A DNA stretch of 64,000 bases from Segetibacter aerophilus (GCF_007991655.1 NZ_BJYT01000004.1:283175-347174), one strand, 5' to 3'. Counted from the stretch's first letter, positions 37,100-45,958 are shown. Notes: generated by a model from the sequence alone, not told the origin. Numbers and translations are program-made.

Positions 37100-37176
37100 A
37101 ATGCAAGGATGGGTTCTACTGCTTATACCATAACTAAATTCTTCTGCTAAAAAAGGTTAAACCTCGGCATCAATAC

Positions 37177-38004
37177 TTACAGGCGGTAAGTCATTGCTAG
37201 CCCTTTACTTCCAATACCAACGGCTGGGGAAATCGTTACGTTTCTCATCCCCTTTACTTTATGTAGTTGGGGAACCAGTATGCCCGCTCCTGCGCCTACA
37301 GCGTATCCTAATAGATTGTCGCTTAAAAAGTGCATTCCTGCTTTATAGCGCAAGTAGCCTACAACTGCAGGTACCGCCGCAGCAAACGCCCAAACATAAG
37401 GCTTAGCTTTTGAGTCGGGATTGAAATCAGCAAAAGCTTTTGCCATAAAAAAAGTAGCAGCAGCTGTGGCTGCCGTATGCCCGGCAAAAAAAGCGCGTTG
37501 TGAGTCTTTTTCTCTGCGGAAGGATGCATCCAATGAGGTGTTATAAACATATGGGCGGCTACGATATACATTGCCGGTAGCCATGGTAAATACAGTACCG
37601 GTGATGGCCATGGTTTCTGTATACAACACCATTAGTTGCCCAAACTTTTGTCTTTCATTTTTATTAATTAGTCCCATTAAAACTGGCATCACAAACGAAG
37701 CCTGGAAGGGAATGTAACTATCGTCGTCTGCTTTTGCAGAATAGTAGCCGGCATTACCCCGGTCAAAAAAAGGAATTTTATCGCGTGTTTTAGATGCTAA
37801 CTGGGTAGGGGTAAGGTCATTTTTATTTTTAATCAGGACAGTTCCGAGATAGGTTAATCCAATGCCTCCAACGATGATTGCCCCGTCTTTTACAACGCTT
37901 GTGTGATAGGGAGAATTAGAAGTTTCGCTGCTATTGCTCTGTTGTGCATTGGTTGAACTTGTAATAAATAGGATGGACAGCCAAAGCGTAATAACTTTCT
38001 TCAT
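37177..38004 (-). CDS. PAP2-family phosphatase, secreted/membrane
   Basis: A 275-residue protein from the ATG at 38004, which begins a signal peptide (MKKVITLWLSILFITSSTNAQ); the longer frame adds 53 unlikely residues. PAP2 motifs: RSRPYVYN (motif 1 end), AFFAGHTAATAA (motif 2 with catalytic His) and GMHFLSDNLLGYAVG (motif 3: catalytic His and Asp). Likely dephosphorylates isoprenoid or lipid phosphates at the envelope. A transcript terminator for the upstream gene lies just before it. Confidence 0.92.
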   Translation of the reverse strand: MKKVITLWLSILFITSSTNAQQSNSSETSNSPYHTSVVKDGAIIVGGIGLTYLGTVLIKNKNDLTPTQLASKTRDKIPFFDRGNAGYYSAKADDDSYIPFQASFVMPVLMGLINKNERQKFGQLMVLYTETMAITGTVFTMATGNVYRSRPYVYNTSLDASFRREKDSQRAFFAGHTAATAAATFFMAKAFADFNPDSKAKPYVWAFAAAVPAVVGYLRYKAGMHFLSDNLLGYAVGAGAGILVPQLHKVKGMRNVTISPAVGIGSKGLAMTYRL

Positions 38005-38109
38005 AGATGCAATTTTTGAAATGACTTTTAGTGGTGCAATTTCTTTTTCTTGCAAAAACAATGCTCGGTGTTTTAGATAAGTTAGAAGGATACTGATGAG
38101 TAGGTTGTA

Positions 38110-38142
38110 AAAGAAAATGCCGGAACAATTAGTACCGGCATT
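38110..38142 (-). terminator. Terminator after the 335-residue secreted protein
   Basis: Perfect stem AATGCCGG / CCGGCATT with an 11-base loop, followed on the minus strand by TTCTTTT. It ends the gene at 38169-39176. Confidence 0.75.
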
Positions 38143-38168
38143 CTTAAAGACCACATTATTCAAAGGGA

Positions 38169-39176
38169 CTAATTAATATTCTTAGGGTCTGCTTTCTTTT
38201 CTTTTTTTCTAAACCTGATAGCAGCATTTTTATTAAGGGTGCTCGTAAGATTTAATTCAAATCTTTGTTCACCCGCGTAGATTATTGCCAATGCGGTATT
38301 AGGGGCAATTTTGCCAAGATTTTCGGCAAACATCGAAATCTCATTTACGCCTGCATGCAGAGGCAAAGTGAAATTAAGAGGTTTATCACTGAGCATTTGT
38401 TGGGTAGCAACGAGGTTTCGGTTATAGAATAACGAAATAGTGTCATTGTCTACTTCACCGTTGTCGTATAGCGCCACTTTCAAACTGTCCGCATCAACGT
38501 CTACAATAGGTGACTCCTCAAAAGAACGGAGTTTGAGGGCCTGTAGAATTTGTTGCTCGACAGAGATAGGTTTGTTAGCCGGAGAGCTTATACTTGCAAT
38601 AGACTTTTTACTTGTGTCTTGCTTACTAATTATAGCAGGCCTCATCGTTACATCCGGTAAAGACCTGGTTGTTAATTTTGCTGCAGCAGTGGAGTCATCA
38701 ACATCTTCAAGAACGGGAGTTGGTTGGTCTTTAGTTGGAACAAACTTCGTAAACCTGACATCTATCGCAGGGCAGGTGACTCGATATTCATAAATGGGAT
38801 TAAACTGTCCAACCAACACTTTCTGTCCCTTAACTGTTTTTAAAGTAAACGAACCTTCCATAGGACAATCTGCGCCGTTTGCATTCTTTGCAAGAAAGTT
38901 TAGCATCGGCTGGGGGGTTAATTCTAATACCCGATAACGCGGATCAAACGTGCCCCTTACTTTAACCTTAATCTCTGCGCTTCTGTAGAAGTAATTTAGT
39001 TGACCTGTTACTTTATTTCCTTTCTGTTTTAGCACCATTTCGGATAGGTAGCTGTTGTGTTCTCCCGCTTTTTTTACCTTTCCTACACCATACCACTCCC
39101 CACTGACACTTTGCGCAGAAAGGGACGAAATGCAACATATGGAAAACAGAAACAGGATTACAAGTGAAGTCTTCAA
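38169..39176 (-). CDS. Secreted protein of unknown function
   Basis: A 335-residue protein with signal peptide (MKTSLVILFLFSICCISSLS, cut at SAQ). The first 130 mature residues look like a lipocalin-like or beta-sandwich domain (VSGEWYGVGKVKKAGEHNSYLSEMVLKQKG; VTGQLNYFYRSAEIKVKVRGTF). A Ser/Thr/Lys-rich linker (about 155-205) follows. The C-terminal domain (about 225-315) has beta strands like DSLKVALYDNGEVDNDTISLFYN, typical of a repeated Bacteroidota surface module. The role is unknown. Confidence 0.7.
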   Translation of the reverse strand: MKTSLVILFLFSICCISSLSAQSVSGEWYGVGKVKKAGEHNSYLSEMVLKQKGNKVTGQLNYFYRSAEIKVKVRGTFDPRYRVLELTPQPMLNFLAKNANGADCPMEGSFTLKTVKGQKVLVGQFNPIYEYRVTCPAIDVRFTKFVPTKDQPTPVLEDVDDSTAAAKLTTRSLPDVTMRPAIISKQDTSKKSIASISSPANKPISVEQQILQALKLRSFEESPIVDVDADSLKVALYDNGEVDNDTISLFYNRNLVATQQMLSDKPLNFTLPLHAGVNEISMFAENLGKIAPNTALAIIYAGEQRFELNLTSTLNKNAAIRFRKKEKKADPKNIN

Positions 39177-39282
39177 AAGCTGGAGTTTTATAGTTGAAAA
39201 TGGTTGATCAAAAAAAACACCATGAGTTCAAATTCAAATAGTTAGGACGGTAATTAACAAAGTTTTAGTAGGGGCAAAGACA

Positions 39283-39726
39283 TTATTTTAAAAATCTTTT
39301 GATGTCTCGCTCGGTATCTTTTTTCTTCAGTGTTTCTCTTTTGTCATACAACTTTTTACCGCGCCCTATTCCGATCTCTACTTTCGCCAGGTGTTTGTCA
39401 TTAAAGAAAACCCGTAGAGGTACAATCGTGTAGCCCTTGTCTTTCATCCGGTTTTCTATTTTCTTTAGTTCCCTTTTTTTAAGCAGGAGTTTTCGGTCGT
39501 GAACAGCGATATGATTGTTACTTGTGCCGAGAGAATATTCAGCAATATATAGTCCACGTACCCAAAGTTCATTTTTATGTAAAAGGCAAAAACTGTCATT
39601 AAAACTTACTTTCCCTTCCCTGATACTTTTAACCTCTGTACCTAACAGCACTATACCGGCAGTCCATTTATCCTCAATAAAATATTCGTGATAAGCCGAC
39701 CTGTTGTTCATTTCTTTTGTAGCCAT
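39283..39726 (-). CDS. smpB: tmRNA-binding protein SmpB
   Basis: Partner of tmRNA in trans-translation rescue of stalled ribosomes. It is 147 residues. Conserved blocks: NRSAYHEYFIEDKWTAGIVLLGTEVKSIREGKVSFNDSF broken by normal variation, then LHKNELWVRGLYIAEYS, the RKLLLKKRELKKIENRMKDKGYTIVPL region and KVEIGIGRGKKLYDKRETLKKKD near the end. The basic C-terminal tail is present. A perfect minus-strand -7 element TACTTTTG precedes it. Confidence 0.98.
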   Translation of the reverse strand: MATKEMNNRSAYHEYFIEDKWTAGIVLLGTEVKSIREGKVSFNDSFCLLHKNELWVRGLYIAEYSLGTSNNHIAVHDRKLLLKKRELKKIENRMKDKGYTIVPLRVFFNDKHLAKVEIGIGRGKKLYDKRETLKKKDTERDIKRFLK

Positions 39727-39743
39727 AGTCTTTCCTTAGCCTG

Positions 39744-39751
39744 CAAAAGTA
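39744..39751 (-). promoter_or_regulatory. -7 promoter element of smpB
   Basis: TACTTTTG on the minus strand matches TAnnTTTG exactly, 17 bases before the start codon. Confidence 0.5.
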
Positions 39752-39829
39752 AGATGCGCAGTTTTAAAAGCCAGTAAAGTATGTGATAACTTAAGTATTT
39801 ATGAAAAAGAAGCGACGGTGCTAAGGCAG

Positions 39830-40741
39830 CTATCCCTGGAACAATACAATCAACTGTGCGATTTTTTGTTTCAGTTCTTTTCTATCAACAATAAAATCAA
39901 GAAATCCATGCTCTAGCAAAAACTCGCTGCGCTGAAAGCCGGGAGGTAAATCTTTTTTAATCGTTTCCTTAATAACGCGAGGACCTGCAAAGCCTATTAA
40001 TGCGCCCGGTTCAGCAATGTTTAAATCTCCTAACATACCGAAGCTGGCGGAGATGCCACCAAACGTTGGGTCGGTAAGCATGCTGATATATGGAAGTCCG
40101 GCATCTGTAAGCTGAGACAGTTTTCCGCTTGTTTTCGCAAGCTGCATCAGGCTAAAAGCACTTTCCATCATACGGGCGCCGCCACTTTTGCTAATGACCA
40201 TATAAGGGTATTTATGCTCGATGCAAAAATCTACAGCGCGGCTAAATTTTTCCCCCATCACACTTCCCAGACTACCGCCAATGAATTCAAAATCCATACA
40301 GGCTATAACTATTGTATTGCCGCCCACGTCACCAACGGCTACTCTCATACTATCTGTAAGATCAGTTTTCTCCCAGATATCCTGCAATCTTTTGCCGTAG
40401 GGTTTAAGATCGGTAAAGCCTAGAAAGTCTTTGCTTCGGATGTTATCGAATAGCTCCTCGTAGTCTGCATTGTCAAAAATAATATCGTAGTATTCGAGGC
40501 TTCCGATACGATGATGGTGGTTACACTTTTGGCATACGTACAAATTCTCCCTTAAATCAGCTGAAGTGCTTATATAGTTGCATTCGGGGCATTTGGTCCA
40601 AAGGCCCTCAGGGGTTTCTTTTTTTTCTGAAGTGGAGGTAAGTATTCCTTTTTTGATTCTTCTAAACCAACGCTGTTTCGCCTCTTCCTGCTTCTCTTTG
40701 TCGCCAGTTAAATTTGATTCAAAATCCTCTTCTTGTTTCAT
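39830..40741 (-). CDS. accD: Acetyl-CoA carboxylase carboxyltransferase subunit beta
   Basis: Transfers carboxyl from biotin to acetyl-CoA in fatty-acid synthesis, as part of an alpha2beta2 complex with AccA. 303 residues from the ATG at 40741; the alternative ATG at 40774 adds eleven. The zinc ribbon is seen as CPEC (51-54) and CQKC (70-73). Carboxyltransferase blocks: MDFEFIGGSLGSVMGEKFSRAVDFC, the SKSGGARMMES oxyanion-hole region, SMLTDPTFGGISASFGMLGDLNIAEPGALIGFAGPRVI (conserved CoA site). No accA nearby. Confidence 0.97.
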   Translation of the reverse strand: MKQEEDFESNLTGDKEKQEEAKQRWFRRIKKGILTSTSEKKETPEGLWTKCPECNYISTSADLRENLYVCQKCNHHHRIGSLEYYDIIFDNADYEELFDNIRSKDFLGFTDLKPYGKRLQDIWEKTDLTDSMRVAVGDVGGNTIVIACMDFEFIGGSLGSVMGEKFSRAVDFCIEHKYPYMVISKSGGARMMESAFSLMQLAKTSGKLSQLTDAGLPYISMLTDPTFGGISASFGMLGDLNIAEPGALIGFAGPRVIKETIKKDLPPGFQRSEFLLEHGFLDFIVDRKELKQKIAQLIVLFQG

Positions 40742-40887
40742 ACTATTCTGTTGGGGGTATTGAAGATAGTGCAATTTATAAGTAAATATTTAGAGCACAT
40801 TCCTCCACAATTTCATTTACGGGTTATTATTTTATAAAAACTATTCATACTCATACTTAGTAAAATGTACAGTAGCAGACGGAGTGG

Positions 40888-40895
40888 CAAAGGTA
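40888..40895 (-). promoter_or_regulatory. Possible -7 element upstream of accD
   Basis: TACCTTTG on the minus strand, a perfect TAnnTTTG, about 147 bases before the accD ATG. No convincing -33 box. Confidence 0.35.
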
Positions 40896-40962
40896 GATAT
40901 AGTATGCGTAAGAAAAAAAATACCAAGTGAACTAAAAAGGGCTGAAGTAGTTTAAAAATGTC

Positions 40963-42075
40963 TTATTCTGCGGTTTTTATTTTGCTTTTCGCTTCCTGTA
41001 TTTCCCGGAGGTTTCTCAGTAGTGTTTGTTTCAGATTTAGTTTTACAATGTCTCCCATGGAATGACATTTGAGGAATTTGGGGTTACTGAAGTATTCTTT
41101 AAGCTGTTGCTTAAGCTCGTCAATTTTGCTAGTTGAAGAAATATTGTCTCTGCACATGATATTGAAAAGGTCCATTAACCTGTACCGGGAGTCAGCCACT
41201 CTAAAAGCCATTAGGGTTTTTTCTTCAGTTTTATATTGGTTAATAGAATCTTTGTCAAGGTTCTGCATGACCAGCTCTACATACGCGAGGTTCTCCTTAA
41301 AAAATTGCGGCAGGTAGAGATTTTTTCTGCCCTCGTACGACTGCTGATCAAAGTCGATTGCACGAATGCGGTACTGGAAATCTTCTATATCTGGGGTGAT
41401 GTCTACCACAAAATTGTAACTGCGCATGTCGCCGAGTAGCCGTAAGAAACATCTTTCATTAAACTTGACAAACTCCTTCGCAAAACGTGTTTTGTTTGTA
41501 ATCGGATTTTCCAGGTATTGCTGCACGAAAATGTCGCCCGGTATTCCCGGTATATGTTCTTCGACCAAAGTGGCGAAGTAGGTGAAATAAGAAATGCGGT
41601 TAGGTGACAACATGTGCTCCAGTTCCAAACCGTAAATGCGGGAAGCATCAGCAGTCTTTACATAAAAGTGGTCGTAGTTTCCATTATGCTTGTTTACAAT
41701 TTTTATCCTGAAAGGGTTCGAATTACCAAAAGCACAATATTCTATTCGGGCTACATCCCAGTGGGGGGCGAAGTTTAGATTACCTTCAGTTTTTAGGATT
41801 GCATAGATCTTAATGAGACCGTCCCTAATAAACTCCCATTCCCGCATATCATACCTCGCTTCCTCCCAATAAGTGTCTTTACCATTCTTGTCTTTTATAG
41901 GTAGTGAAAAAGTAATCCGCGCCAGGTCCTCATACATCACCGGAAGGACTACTTCGCGGCCATGTTTTCTTAAGTAGTTTCTTAAATCCGCATTAATAGG
42001 GTAGTAGGGCTTCTTTCTTGACGGAGCGTCGTTAGTATTAATTTTTCCGGCATTTGGGATGTTGACAAACTTCAT
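40963..42075 (-). CDS. Conserved protein of unknown function, possibly kinase-like
   Basis: A 370-residue soluble protein with no signal peptide or helix. I do not recognise a named family. It has polar, globular composition throughout. Suggestive of an atypical kinase lobe: LLGDMRSYNFVVDI (a D-x-x-x-x-N catalytic-loop-like pattern) followed about 25 residues later by IRAIDFDQQSYEGRK (a DFD metal-loop-like pattern). An N-terminal strand block (NPFRIKIVNKHNGNYDHFYVKTADASRIYG) could carry the nucleotide Lys. The C-terminal 100 residues are helical. This is inference from spacing only. It ends about 190 bases before accD on the same strand. Confidence 0.6.
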   Translation of the reverse strand: MKFVNIPNAGKINTNDAPSRKKPYYPINADLRNYLRKHGREVVLPVMYEDLARITFSLPIKDKNGKDTYWEEARYDMREWEFIRDGLIKIYAILKTEGNLNFAPHWDVARIEYCAFGNSNPFRIKIVNKHNGNYDHFYVKTADASRIYGLELEHMLSPNRISYFTYFATLVEEHIPGIPGDIFVQQYLENPITNKTRFAKEFVKFNERCFLRLLGDMRSYNFVVDITPDIEDFQYRIRAIDFDQQSYEGRKNLYLPQFFKENLAYVELVMQNLDKDSINQYKTEEKTLMAFRVADSRYRLMDLFNIMCRDNISSTSKIDELKQQLKEYFSNPKFLKCHSMGDIVKLNLKQTLLRNLREIQEAKSKIKTAE

Positions 42076-42320
42076 GTTCTCGGTTCTCTTATTAATCTAA
42101 AAGTAGAGGATTTTAACGGGTAACAAGATTATTGGCATTAGCAGCATCCACAAACAGGCGAAGGCAAGTGGGCTATAAAGAATTTCGGCTACTACTTGTC
42201 TTTCAATAATCTTGATTATTTCTGTTAAAAAGCTTCGAAGTGGTGAAACAATGTCTTATTTGAGCAACTATGTATCTGTTTGCGGTTTAAGATGGTAAAG
42301 AGTTAAAATAAATTTACTAC

Positions 42321-42458
42321 ATGAAAAAAACAACATATCTCTACTATTCGCCAACTCCCTCAGTGTATGGAAGGAGAAATTCGGCAGTTCCAAATTGGAT
42401 GAAGGATGTATTAAAAATTGTGTTGCTATTCTTGCTTGGGTTTATTGTGTCGTTGTAG
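42321..42458 (+). CDS. Possible 45-residue single-TM protein
   Basis: An ATG frame in the 418-base gap between the 370-residue gene and the urate operon. The product starts MKKTTYLYYSPTPSVYGRRN, has a charged middle (VPNWMKDV) and ends in one hydrophobic helix (LKIVLLFLLGFIVSL). Such tail-anchored micropeptides are common in this phylum but no family is known for it. The rest of the gap shows nothing clear. Confidence 0.4.
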   Translation: MKKTTYLYYSPTPSVYGRRNSAVPNWMKDVLKIVLLFLLGFIVSL

Positions 42459-42493
42459 TTGTGGCGTAAACATTCTCCAATGTTTTAGGACAA

Positions 42494-43288
42494 CTACATT
42501 GTCTGCTGCACTTCGTTCAACAAGCTAGTTAAATAAGCCGGCGCTAGGCATAATCTACTTCCATACCAGCTAAACATTTCTCCATCGACCAATACAGTTT
42601 TTGTATTCGTTAGTACCTGCTGGATTTCCTGAATATGCTTCTGTTTAAAGGGATACGGTTCAGACGATAGTAAAATCAAATCACAATCAAGTTGCGCCAA
42701 CTGCTCTATAGTTATTTCGGGGTAGCGAGGATAGCCTTTTAAAACGTTATCAAATCCGGAATAGGACATGATGTCGCTGATAAAAGTATCACCACCGGCA
42801 GCCATGTAAGGATCTTTCCAAATAAGATAAGCAGTTCGAAGGGTAGTGTTTAGAGCGGGAATTTGTTGAAACCTCTCTGTAATCTCATTGACCATTTTAC
42901 TTGCCTCACCAGTTTTGTTAACCAGTGTTCCTACAGATTGTATCATTTCCAGGGCATCGTCTAAAGTTGCGATATCACTTACCCATACAGGTGCAATTTC
43001 TTGCAGTGCCGTTATTTGCTCTTGCACGTTTTCCTCCTTGTTGGCGATAATAAGATCAGGTTGCAGAAATTTAACTGCATCAATATTTACAGTTTTTGTT
43101 CCTCCAACCCGTTGCTTTGTTCTAAACCACTTTTCGGGGTGAATGCAGAATTTAGTAATCCCTACGACGTCTTCCTCCAACCCTAACGAAAAAAGCAACT
43201 CTGTCTGTGAAGGAACAAGAGATACAATTCTTTTTGGTGGAAAAGAGAGCTGAATAGTATTGCCTAATTGATCCCTGAAAGAATTCAA
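42494..43288 (-). CDS. Helical-backbone metal/corrinoid-type binding protein (BtuF-like)
   Basis: A 264-residue protein of the BtuF/FepB periplasmic-binding fold, but no signal peptide is visible, so it may be cytoplasmic or use another export route. The opening FRDQLGNTIQLSFPPKRIVSLVPSQTELLFSLGL is diagnostic. Further blocks: VDAVKFLQPDLIIANKEE-like (here NIDAVKFLQPDLIIANKEEN), and the hinge helix with two-lobe pattern (YPEITIEQLAQLDCDLILLSS). The start codon is TTG at 43288; this matches the family N-terminus and lies 10 bases after DUF6986, so it is likely translated in that operon. The ligand is unknown. Confidence 0.82.
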   Translation of the reverse strand: MNSFRDQLGNTIQLSFPPKRIVSLVPSQTELLFSLGLEEDVVGITKFCIHPEKWFRTKQRVGGTKTVNIDAVKFLQPDLIIANKEENVQEQITALQEIAPVWVSDIATLDDALEMIQSVGTLVNKTGEASKMVNEITERFQQIPALNTTLRTAYLIWKDPYMAAGGDTFISDIMSYSGFDNVLKGYPRYPEITIEQLAQLDCDLILLSSEPYPFKQKHIQEIQQVLTNTKTVLVDGEMFSWYGSRLCLAPAYLTSLLNEVQQTM

Positions 43289-43298
43289 ATCTGCTGTT

Positions 43299-44738
43299 TT
43301 ACTTTGAATGTTTTTCGCGCCTTCCTTCCAAAATCTTATAAAACGACCTGCAGTGAATTTCTTCTAAAGTAAGCCCCGTTAAGAGTGCTTCCTCTTCTGT
43401 TATTGCCCCGCAGTTCATGGCTTTTAAAAAGAAGTTTAGCAATCCTTGTCCTGTAGCGGCATCATCAAATATGTCGCCTGTTAGTGTGGAGATGGCAGAA
43501 CGGTCAACGAAAGTTTTTAAACGATAAACGGCATCTTCATAAGAACTTAAAAAGAAATTGTAGGTAGCTGCATAGCGCATCGGCAACTGGGCCGGATTTA
43601 AATCCCAACCCTGGTAGCGACCATTGATAAGCGAGTGAGTGGTATGATTGAAACCAGTAACCCACGCCTGGTGCACTGCCCGCCTGTTTTCCGTGAGTTG
43701 CTCGTAGGTTAAATTTTCTCCCCGGTGCGGGCCTATGGGAATTACGTTGGTAGCTCCATCAGATAAAAAAATACCGGTACCACCTAAGGCAACTTTAGTC
43801 ATATGATGGGCAAAGTCACAAACAGGATGAGACATCGTTTGATACTTTGCGGTTATACCCGCTGATGCAGTATAATCGTATGTCCCAAAGTGAGCTGCTA
43901 TACACCTTCCTTCACTTGCTCTTATAATCCGCATTAAAGGGTTCCGACCTTCATCATCCAAAACAATTTGGGTAGCCTCTACCATCGTCTCCATCCTAAG
44001 AGTTCCTGTTGGCAGCTTATTAGCCTCCTCTAAAATTTCAAACAGCCTTACCATTGTTGTCATTTGCTCCGGTATTGTCACTTTCGGAAGCATTACAACA
44101 AAGTTTTCAGGCAATATACCACCGGTCTTTTCTAACAATGTCGATAGGAAGATGTCAAGCGTCCGGACGCCCCGATACTTTAAATCTTCTGTAAAGGGTT
44201 TTATCCGAATGCCGATAAACGGAGAAAGTGTTTTATTCTTCATGCCGATAGCTACTTCATCAGCCGCATTCTCAGCGGTAGTATCTTCTTCATCATCCGG
44301 CCTGTTTCCAAAGCCATCCTCAAAGTCGATGCGGAAATCTTCCACTGCTTCCGTTTGCAACTTTTTAATGATCTTATTATAAACGGAATAAGAGAGCCAC
44401 CCATGTTCTTTCTTTCGCTGTGCGTCGCTCATCTCATCAAGCTTTTGTGTTAGATCATCTATGTCTTGTTGTACGTCGGGCAAATATTCATGTCCCCTTA
44501 GTTTGAGAGTTTTTGCAAGGGAAACAAAATTTGGGGCATACGTCTGCAGGTTCTTCAAAGCAATCTCGCCCATACGAACGGTGGTATCAGACTTAAAAAG
44601 ATTTGCCCCTCCATACACCGTATGTACGGGCTGCCTATCAGGTCTGTCTCCCGGATACGTTTTTTGAAACCTAAGATTGGCTGTTCCCAGTGCGTGTAGT
44701 AAAGTATCCTTGTCGTGTTGACTTATAGAAAGTTTCAT
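43299..44738 (-). CDS. DUF6986 / citrate-lyase-like aldolase-family protein
   Basis: A 479-residue protein related to the HpcH/HpaI (phosphoenolpyruvate/pyruvate aldolase) TIM-barrel group, often labelled DUF6986. Blocks: HALGTANLRFQKTYPGDRPDRQPVHTVYGGA near the start, the acidic metal-site loop RIDFEDGFGNRPDDEEDTTAE, VVMLPKVTIPEQM, EATQIVLDDEGRNPLMRIIRASEGRCIAAHFGTYDYTASAG. It sits between uraH and the binding protein in one operon with 42 bases to uraH. Catalytic role is not established; the urate context suggests breakdown of an allantoin-derived or glyoxylate-type C2 unit. This is inference. Confidence 0.85.
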   Translation of the reverse strand: MKLSISQHDKDTLLHALGTANLRFQKTYPGDRPDRQPVHTVYGGANLFKSDTTVRMGEIALKNLQTYAPNFVSLAKTLKLRGHEYLPDVQQDIDDLTQKLDEMSDAQRKKEHGWLSYSVYNKIIKKLQTEAVEDFRIDFEDGFGNRPDDEEDTTAENAADEVAIGMKNKTLSPFIGIRIKPFTEDLKYRGVRTLDIFLSTLLEKTGGILPENFVVMLPKVTIPEQMTTMVRLFEILEEANKLPTGTLRMETMVEATQIVLDDEGRNPLMRIIRASEGRCIAAHFGTYDYTASAGITAKYQTMSHPVCDFAHHMTKVALGGTGIFLSDGATNVIPIGPHRGENLTYEQLTENRRAVHQAWVTGFNHTTHSLINGRYQGWDLNPAQLPMRYAATYNFFLSSYEDAVYRLKTFVDRSAISTLTGDIFDDAATGQGLLNFFLKAMNCGAITEEEALLTGLTLEEIHCRSFYKILEGRREKHSK

Positions 44739-44780
44739 GAGTTAGCTTTTAATTGAGAAGTTGGTGGTGTGGAATTGAGG

Positions 44781-45116
44781 TCATGAACCGCGATAAGTGG
44801 TATAACCAAACGGATTTAAAAGTAGCGGAATATGATAATGTTCAGAAGCCGCAATGCTAAAAATAATCTCCACAAAAGGATACAAGGTTTCAATTGAAAG
44901 TGCATCAAAATATCCTTTAGTCGCAAATTTCATTTTATACATTCCTTTTGGCAAAACCTCTCCTACGGGAAGTAGATCCGTTATCCGACCATCTTTATTG
45001 GTAACACCTTTGGCAATTTCTATCCAGTCACTTTCATGAGCATATAAAATAATGGTGACACCGGTTGCAGGCTTGCCGCTTGTAGTATCGAGAATATGCG
45101 TAGTAATTTGGCTCAT
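44781..45116 (-). CDS. uraH: 5-hydroxyisourate hydrolase
   Basis: Hydrolyses 5-hydroxyisourate to OHCU in urate breakdown; transthyretin-like fold, tetrameric. It is 111 residues, as expected. Start THILDTTSGKPATGV, middle DGRITDLLP, and the C-terminal signature HYHIPLLLNPFGYTTYRGS with the YRGS tetrapeptide. The gene overlaps uraD by four bases (ATGA-type coupling). No urate oxidase gene is visible nearby. Confidence 0.97.
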   Translation of the reverse strand: MSQITTHILDTTSGKPATGVTIILYAHESDWIEIAKGVTNKDGRITDLLPVGEVLPKGMYKMKFATKGYFDALSIETLYPFVEIIFSIAASEHYHIPLLLNPFGYTTYRGS

Positions 45117-45619
45117 GATGATAATAGTTTCTGAAGTCTTAGTTGAGTAATTTTATTTTGTTCTTCCATCGCAATTTTTATTTCTTCGTGCGGATCGTTG
45201 GGTAGTCTTGCCTTCAACAACACTAACATTTCCTCTGCAGATTTTCCTGTTGCACACACAATAAAGATATAGCCGAACTTGTCTTCATATAATTTGTTCC
45301 CTTCCGCAAGCGCTTCTAAAACTTCGGTTGAGGTTTGTTTTACCGAAGCCTGTTCTCCTTCCGCCCATTTGCTTGTGGTGGTAAATTTTTCTTTCAACGA
45401 CTTCATGTCCCCAATTTTCGGATGATGAGTAAATGCCTCTTTCCAATCATCCTCATTGCAGTCATACCAAACGTTGCGCGCTTCATTTAATAAAGCATCT
45501 TTACTACTAACAGGAAAAATAGCCATCATTTTCTCTACCCAAACATGCGCTCCGCAACACTTTGTAAGTTCTTCTTTTAGCAGCGATTTCTCTAATGTAT
45601 TTAAGTCGGATAAAGTCAT
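45113..45619 (-). CDS. uraD: OHCU decarboxylase
   Basis: 2-oxo-4-hydroxy-4-carboxy-5-ureidoimidazoline decarboxylase, which forms S-allantoin. It is 168 residues. Conserved pieces: LTKCCGAHVWVEKM near the start, the catalytic His region FTHHPKIGDMKSL, and FGYIFIVCATGKSAEEMLVLLKARLPNDP near the end. It is the first gene of the operon uraD-uraH-DUF6986-BtuF-like. A copy of the dispersed repeat lies about 55 bases upstream. Confidence 0.96.
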   Translation of the reverse strand: MTLSDLNTLEKSLLKEELTKCCGAHVWVEKMMAIFPVSSKDALLNEARNVWYDCNEDDWKEAFTHHPKIGDMKSLKEKFTTTSKWAEGEQASVKQTSTEVLEALAEGNKLYEDKFGYIFIVCATGKSAEEMLVLLKARLPNDPHEEIKIAMEEQNKITQLRLQKLLSS

Positions 45620-45673
45620 AAGTATGCATTGTCATTTTTGTTTGATACCGGCAGAAGTTGTCTGGGCAACATT

Positions 45674-45693
45674 GTTGTGTCACTCCCTTGTAC
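45674..45693 (+). repeat. Dispersed 20-base intergenic repeat, copy 4
   Basis: GTTGTGTCACTCCCTTGTAC, one mismatch (A to C) from the consensus, 55 bases upstream of the uraD start codon. Preceded by CATT as in other copies (ACATT). Confidence 0.88.
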
Positions 45694-45958
45694 GGTTGGT
45701 TTTACTGCAACAGCTTGGAACGTTAAGCACTAAAACACCAGCGAACACAAGAGGTTTCAATCAATTTTCATACGATTTTAATAAAGCGAATAAAGGACAT
45801 TTTTTAAGGATAAAAAGGATTTTCACTGCTATTTATTATCAGGCTATTATCATTCCCTTTGAACACGATCGATGCTATCCACCTGTCCACGTTTACTTGC
45901 TTATATTTTTATGTTTAGCTTTATATCTCCAAAAGTAGAAGCAATTCTGGCCAGAGAA

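Noticed and set aside
45456..45938. Open frame opposite uraD crossing the intergenic gap
   Set aside because: It is mostly antisense to uraD and contains the dispersed repeat; no protein-like pattern.
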